Shown here: piece after piece, positions 60,319 through 64,000 of the stretch
Position numbering within the stretch: position 1 is the stretch's first letter
How the letters are laid out: the number at the start of each line of letters is the position of its first letter
Assembly: GCA_019750335.1 (NCBI GenBank)
Contig: JAIEOQ010000008.1
Location: 496,001-560,000 of the forward strand
DNA from: Candidatus Obscuribacterales bacterium
GTDB lineage: Bacteria > Cyanobacteriota > Vampirovibrionia > Obscuribacterales > Obscuribacteraceae
Direction: 5' to 3'
Length of the DNA: 64,000 nt
Position numbers and translations under genes: made by a program
Notes under the pieces: model-generated
Databases searched by the model: none
What the model saw: only the letters and a program-made list of their open reading frames with translations
What the model was told of the DNA's origin: nothing

Positions 60319-61962
60319 ATGCAAGAGTGGCAATCTAAATTTAACGTCCTACGTGAGCAATTCATCAATCGCTCCGCCGAGCGACTTGCCGCACTGGAAG
60401 CGATTATTGCTAATTTGCCTTTTCGTCCCGGCGACGCCTCTTTAATTAAAGACGCTCATCAACAATTTCATTGGTTAGCCGGTTCAGGCGGTGTTTACGG
60501 ATTCGAAGCAGCAACTAAATTCGCCCAAAACGGCGAAGAAGTTTGCGATTTTTTATTGCGCGACCGCATACCGGCAAGTCAGGCTGATTCCGAAAAGCTA
60601 ATGCGCATCGTTCAGCTGATCAGACAAAGCATCCATGAAGTTCCGGCCGGCGAAGAAAGCCCACCACAGCCAAAACCATCTTTATCACCAAGCAAACCAA
60701 CCGTGCTCTTGGCCGATAACAACAGCGCCGGGCTTGGTGCTTTAATTCACGAATTACACGGCAACGGCTGGGAAGTTCTACACGCCATGACTTTAAAAGC
60801 GGCTCACGACTTGGTGATGCAACGCATGCCCGAAGCACTGATTGTCAGCATTCCACTGGTTGATTGCCCGGGATATGAGCTGACCGAGCTGGTACGTTCT
60901 TTTCCTGGCGGCGATCGCATACCGGCAATAATCATCAGCCAGCAAACCGATTTTTTAGACAAAGTACAGGCGATTAGAAGCGGTGCTGATGCCTTTTTCG
61001 AACAACCGATTAACGAGAAAGAGATTTGCAACAAAATAAAACGCTTACGCGAAAAAGACGACCCCGAAACTTATCGCATCATGTCCGTGGAAGACGATCC
61101 GGATCAAGCCGCTTTCATCAAACTTACCCTAGAATCCGCCGGCTACAAAGTTCTCAGCTTGCAAGATCCGGCTAAATTTGAAGAAGCTTTTTTGCAATTC
61201 AATCCTGATTTGCTTTTGCTTGATGTAATGCTCGGGCCAATGACCGGTTTCGACTTGGCAAAATATGTGCGCCAGAAAGATCGTTACGCGACTTTGCCAG
61301 TAGTTTTTCTGACCACCGAGAATGCGCTTGATATGCACATATACAGCGCTAAAATTGGCGGAGACGACCACCTGATTAAACCAATCGCACCGCAACTTTT
61401 AGTTGCAGCTGTGGCAGGCAGACTGGAGCGTTCGCGCACATTGAACAAGTTAATCGAAAGGGATGGACTGACCAACTGCATGACCCACAGCGCTTTCATG
61501 GACAAAGCTTTGAAAGTCGCCGAACCGGATCCCCATCGTTTCTCTTTGACCCTTTTGCTGTTCGATATCGACGCCATGCACCAAATCAACGACCGTCTTG
61601 GTTATGCTGTCGGCGATAAAGTCATTGCTTCAGTTGGTCCGCTTTTGCAAAAAAGCTTTCGTAACGCTTCAGCCATCGGTCGTGTGGCCGGAGATCGTTT
61701 CGCGATTATTTTGGAGAATCTGGAAGATTTTCAGATTGAACGTCTCGCGGCTCAGTTAACAAGCGAGTTTTCGCAGATTTTACAGCATGCACAAGGCGAT
61801 ACGTTCCGCGCATCCCTTAGCGCCGGATTAGCCACTCATGACCATACTCTGGATTTACGCAGTTGGTTTAGCAAAGCCGAAGCATCTCTAAAAGAAGCAA
61901 AAGATGCTGGCGGTAACCGCATTATCACTCATTCTCAAGCCCCGGATCGCGAATTTCGCTAA
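60319..61962 (+). CDS. Hpt / pseudo-receiver / receiver / GGDEF-like regulator
   Basis: 547 aa. The Hpt-like domain holds His 51 in FHWLAGSGG (phosphotransfer histidine pattern). The first receiver (about 127-243) has lost the phospho-Asp: VSIPLVD in place of LLDxxMP. The second receiver (about 252-370) is canonical, with EDD at 258-260, D302 in LLLLDVML and K354 in HLIKPIAP. The C-terminal diguanylate-cyclase fold has AGDRF at 457-461 in place of GGDEF, so it is probably catalytically dead or changed. Such proteins connect phosphorelay to c-di-GMP signalling; here the output may be binding or regulation only. The ribosome site is modest (GAGATCG). Confidence 0.88.
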   Translation: MQEWQSKFNVLREQFINRSAERLAALEAIIANLPFRPGDASLIKDAHQQFHWLAGSGGVYGFEAATKFAQNGEEVCDFLLRDRIPASQADSEKLMRIVQLIRQSIHEVPAGEESPPQPKPSLSPSKPTVLLADNNSAGLGALIHELHGNGWEVLHAMTLKAAHDLVMQRMPEALIVSIPLVDCPGYELTELVRSFPGGDRIPAIIISQQTDFLDKVQAIRSGADAFFEQPINEKEICNKIKRLREKDDPETYRIMSVEDDPDQAAFIKLTLESAGYKVLSLQDPAKFEEAFLQFNPDLLLLDVMLGPMTGFDLAKYVRQKDRYATLPVVFLTTENALDMHIYSAKIGGDDHLIKPIAPQLLVAAVAGRLERSRTLNKLIERDGLTNCMTHSAFMDKALKVAEPDPHRFSLTLLLFDIDAMHQINDRLGYAVGDKVIASVGPLLQKSFRNASAIGRVAGDRFAIILENLEDFQIERLAAQLTSEFSQILQHAQGDTFRASLSAGLATHDHTLDLRSWFSKAEASLKEAKDAGGNRIITHSQAPDREFR

Positions 61963-62014
61963 GCGAAAGGACAAGCGAAACGACCACCACTTACTACAAC
62001 CAATAGTTGCAATA

Positions 62015-62058
62015 AACAAAAGAAAAGTGCGGTATGGCGACAGACACATACCGCACTT
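62015..62058 (-). terminator. Terminator of the exported paralogue pair
   Basis: A 12-bp perfect stem AAGTGCGGTATG / CATACCGCACTT with a 10-base loop, followed on the minus strand by TTCTTTTG. Confidence 0.9.
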
Positions 62059-62090
62059 CGGAATTCAATTCCTAAGCAACACCGGGGACA

Positions 62091-62633
62091 CTACTTACTG
62101 GTGAACGTGGCATCCACCGCGAACTTCAGGTTAGTGCTCAAGCTACCATCGGCGTTTTTAGTCACCGAGATTTCATCAAGCAAAATCTTACCGAGAGCCG
62201 GTTTATCGCCAGCAATAACAGTCACACCTTTAACCAACTTGAACTTGAGCAAGTCGGTAGCGCTTTTGTTGACCGTAATATCGAGTTCGACCGCGCTCTC
62301 AAGGTTAAGCTTGAAGCTCCGATCCAGAGTCACTTCTCCGGCAGTGCAATTCAGCGTCAACCGATCACCCTTACGGCTCAGACTAGTGACGTTGAGCTTT
62401 TTCACCAGTGCCTTTACATTCGCCGCGCTGACTTTCTTGAGGAAATCATCAACGGTAACGGTGCTGCCATCGGGCACAGCATCAATCACTTCTTTGACAA
62501 TATCCTGCACTTGCTGGACTTCGCTAGCATTAGCGGTCAAGTTCGTAGGCGTAGGCACCGCCGCCTGGCAGAAAGGCGCAAAAGCAAGCGAAGCAGCAAG
62601 CAAAAGAGCGAGAAGGGAAGGGATACGAAACAT
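62091..62633 (-). CDS. Exported beta-rich protein, paralogue 1
   Basis: 180 aa with a signal peptide (LLALLLAASLAFAPFCQAA, cleavage near 25). Shared with the next gene: a VIDAVPDGSTVTVDDFLKK segment, a SRKGDRLTLNC strand pair, and the closing VTKNADGS strand motif. No known family firmly recognised. Confidence 0.8.
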   Translation of the reverse strand: MFRIPSLLALLLAASLAFAPFCQAAVPTPTNLTANASEVQQVQDIVKEVIDAVPDGSTVTVDDFLKKVSAANVKALVKKLNVTSLSRKGDRLTLNCTAGEVTLDRSFKLNLESAVELDITVNKSATDLLKFKLVKGVTVIAGDKPALGKILLDEISVTKNADGSLSTNLKFAVDATFTSK

Positions 62634-62660
62634 GGTCTTCTCCGTGTGTTAATCGAACGC

Positions 62661-63215
62661 TTAAGGCGTCTTGGTTGGCGCAGGAAGAGTGATGTTGAAA
62701 GGCAAGCGCGGAATAAAACGCAACTTGCGCAGAACTCCGGAAATTTTCACCGATTGATCCGCGTTGCGCGTCATGGTTGCGCTTTCGAGCGTAGGCGTAC
62801 CAAGACCGGCCGGCATCTGGACCGTAACTCCGGTAATTGACTCCATCTTGATCGAATCCGGACCGGCAGTCAGATCACACTCGACTGTCTTGCCGAGGTT
62901 GACCGTAATACCGCCGTCAGTAACCGAAGGACCGGGCTGACATTCAAGAACGACGTGTCCGCCCTTGCGACTGATTTTAGTCGGCTTCATCAAGCGCAGA
63001 AGCCCGGCAACATCATCGCCAGCCTTCTTGCTGAAGTCTTCAAAAGAGATTGAGCCGCCGTCAGGCACCGCGTCCAAAAAGCGCTCACCGATAGTTTTAG
63101 TTGGCGATACAGCCGAAATTTCAGCAGCATTTTCTTCAGCGGCAGAAGCATTCAGCGAGGGAAGGAAGAAAGCAAAGAGAGAAAGCAAACAAGCACAACG
63201 AAATGCAAAAGGCAT
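62661..63215 (-). CDS. Exported beta-rich protein, paralogue 2
   Basis: 184 aa with a signal peptide (ACLLSLFAFFLPSLNASAA, cleavage near 26). Core motifs parallel paralogue 1: FLDAVPDGGSISFEDFSKK, ISRKGGHVVLEC and MTRNADQS. The genes are 27 bases apart and form one unit ending at 62015. Surface or periplasmic role, unknown. Confidence 0.8.
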   Translation of the reverse strand: MPFAFRCACLLSLFAFFLPSLNASAAEENAAEISAVSPTKTIGERFLDAVPDGGSISFEDFSKKAGDDVAGLLRLMKPTKISRKGGHVVLECQPGPSVTDGGITVNLGKTVECDLTAGPDSIKMESITGVTVQMPAGLGTPTLESATMTRNADQSVKISGVLRKLRFIPRLPFNITLPAPTKTP

Positions 63216-63704
63216 AAAAACCTCTTTTTGCGTTGAATTTTGGCTAAGGGTTGTGGTTGATGTAAGGCTGAATGCAATCCGTTGCTAATGCAGAGTAAAT
63301 GAGTACCCCCGCAACCTAGCTAAACCACGCCTCGTACCGCAAGTCTTAACGGACTGGTGTTATAGGCATTTCACCCAAGAAGAGATGTCATAAGCGGACT
63401 TAGCCCATTTGCACCTCGCACACCGCAATCATCCTGACAAGCCGCCAGGTAGGAACGCCTGCCAGCAAGGATTTCCGGGCTTCGATTCCAGCGCTTAAAA
63501 AACATGATCCTGGAACCGAGGAAGGGCTTTTTTCTAAGTTATTACAGCACTCTTATTACTTTTCAAATGCGAGATCAAGATTACTCAAAGTCACAGCTAA
63601 CCCACAAAACCGCTTTAAGTCAACCAGGAGCCCGTTTGCTACTTGCGTAGCCTCCTTAACTCAACGACGAGCGGAATTATCCGCTCAGGTTGGAGAACAT
63701 CAAC
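63216..63704. other. 489-bp intergenic region, structured-looking
   Basis: No ORF. Several short hairpins, including GAGCGGA-ATTA-TCCGCTC at about 63669-63686 just before the C39-like gene and AGGCG/CGCCT pairs near 63440-63470. It may be the leader of the downstream gene. No known riboswitch matched by eye. Confidence 0.4.
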
Positions 63705-64000
63705 ATGAGTACACACAAAATTCCGGCTGGCGCAATTAAAATCAATTTGCGTAACGTGCAACAAAACGACAATTTTTCTTGCGGTCCAGGCTCGGCAATG
63801 GCTGTTTTTGCTTGGTGCGGCGTTGGGCCGGAGACTTTGAACGAGTACCGGAAAGCACTTAAAACTACAAGCGATCACGGCACTCCCAGTCAAGAGATCG
63901 TCCGCTACGCCTTGGCGCTCGGACTGGATGCCACCGTACACAATGGCATGACCCGCGCTCAGCTCAAGCAATATCTTGACGAAGCCACCCCGGTAATACT
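63705..64000 (+). CDS. C39-like cysteine peptidase, 3' end outside window
   Basis: 98 codons visible. NDNFSCGPGSAMAVF around 24-38 holds the expected catalytic Cys in the Q-x(n)-C-G pattern of papain-like C39 peptidases. The rest continues as expected (YALALGLDATV and TRAQLKQYLDEATPVI), the usual 'control by inhibiting/limiting loop' region. GGAG lies 9 bases before the ATG. Function beyond protease-like fold is unknown; many such proteins process double-glycine peptides. Confidence 0.8.
   Translation, partial: MSTHKIPAGAIKINLRNVQQNDNFSCGPGSAMAVFAWCGVGPETLNEYRKALKTTSDHGTPSQEIVRYALALGLDATVHNGMTRAQLKQYLDEATPVI

Noticed and set aside
63216-63704. Known riboswitch upstream of the C39-like gene
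   Set aside because: Short hairpins are present but none of the conserved cores I know (for example TPP, cobalamin, SAM, c-di-GMP) could be recognised by eye. A covariance-model search would decide.
1-64000. CRISPR arrays and insertion sequences
   Set aside because: No regularly spaced direct repeats and no transposase-like frame with terminal inverted repeats were seen.

Overview
The window reads as a stretch of bacterial chromosome of mid-range G+C. Most genes have a clear GGAG- or GAAAG-type Shine-Dalgarno site 5-9 bases before an ATG. The outer parts carry ordinary cellular genes: an M16 zinc protease cut by the left edge, an Xaa-Pro aminopeptidase, a DUF4139-type exported protein, an M1 aminopeptidase, an Hpt/receiver/diguanylate-cyclase-like regulator, two exported paralogues, and a C39-like protease cut by the right edge. 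The host is probably diderm. A deep-branching Cyanobacteriota-type lineage (for example Vampirovibrionia) is a guess I cannot test here; U73 on all three tRNA-Thr genes is compatible with it but weak evidence.

Layout: (1) 1-2.8 kb, two divergent peptidase genes. (2) 2.9-14.9 kb, six minus-strand genes. In order of transcription these are a CobS/MoxR-like AAA+ ATPase, a polytopic membrane protein ending in a von Willebrand A (VWA) domain, a membrane-anchored coiled-coil protein, a soluble coiled-coil protein, a DEAH-family helicase core, and a separate partner protein. (3) 15.5-25.0 kb and 29.0-43.4 kb, 38 plus-strand genes in two blocks. Nearly all are small and unrecognised, each with its own leader and many separated by hairpins, and four tRNA genes (three tRNA-Thr(UGU), one tRNA-Arg(CCU)) lie among them. 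The few recognisable products act on nucleic acids or phosphate esters: a polynucleotide kinase-phosphatase without a ligase domain, a HAD-type phosphatase and a DnaC-like AAA+ ATPase. (4) 25.1-28.1 kb, a minus-strand insert of four genes including an S1-repeat RNA-binding protein. (5) 43.5-59.9 kb, mostly minus strand: a GIN-like repeat protein, the DUF4139 protein, two large paralogues with a shared structured leader, and two tandem SLOG/LSDAT-like proteins. (6) 60.3-64 kb, signalling and exported proteins.

Several local gene families have expanded in place: three 142-153-aa membrane proteins (18.2-19.7 kb), six helical 'FN-repeat' proteins (29.0-32.8 kb), two secreted proteins (37.9-38.9 kb), two about 450-aa proteins (51.6-56.0 kb), two SLOG-like proteins (56.9-58.8 kb) and two exported proteins (62.1-63.2 kb). 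I found no integrase, transposase, capsid, terminase, tail, replication-initiator or CRISPR gene. A phage-like or plasmid-like origin of the array is therefore only a hypothesis, based on its one-directional packing, embedded tRNAs and unusual gene content.

How the genes may work together: the AAA+/VWA pair looks like a membrane-tethered MoxR/CobS-type remodelling machine whose coiled-coil neighbours may be substrates or scaffold. The helicase, S1 protein, kinase-phosphatase and extra tRNAs suggest an RNA-processing or RNA-repair theme in the array. The FN-repeat, SLOG-like and leader-RNA paralogue clusters are the parts I consider least described.
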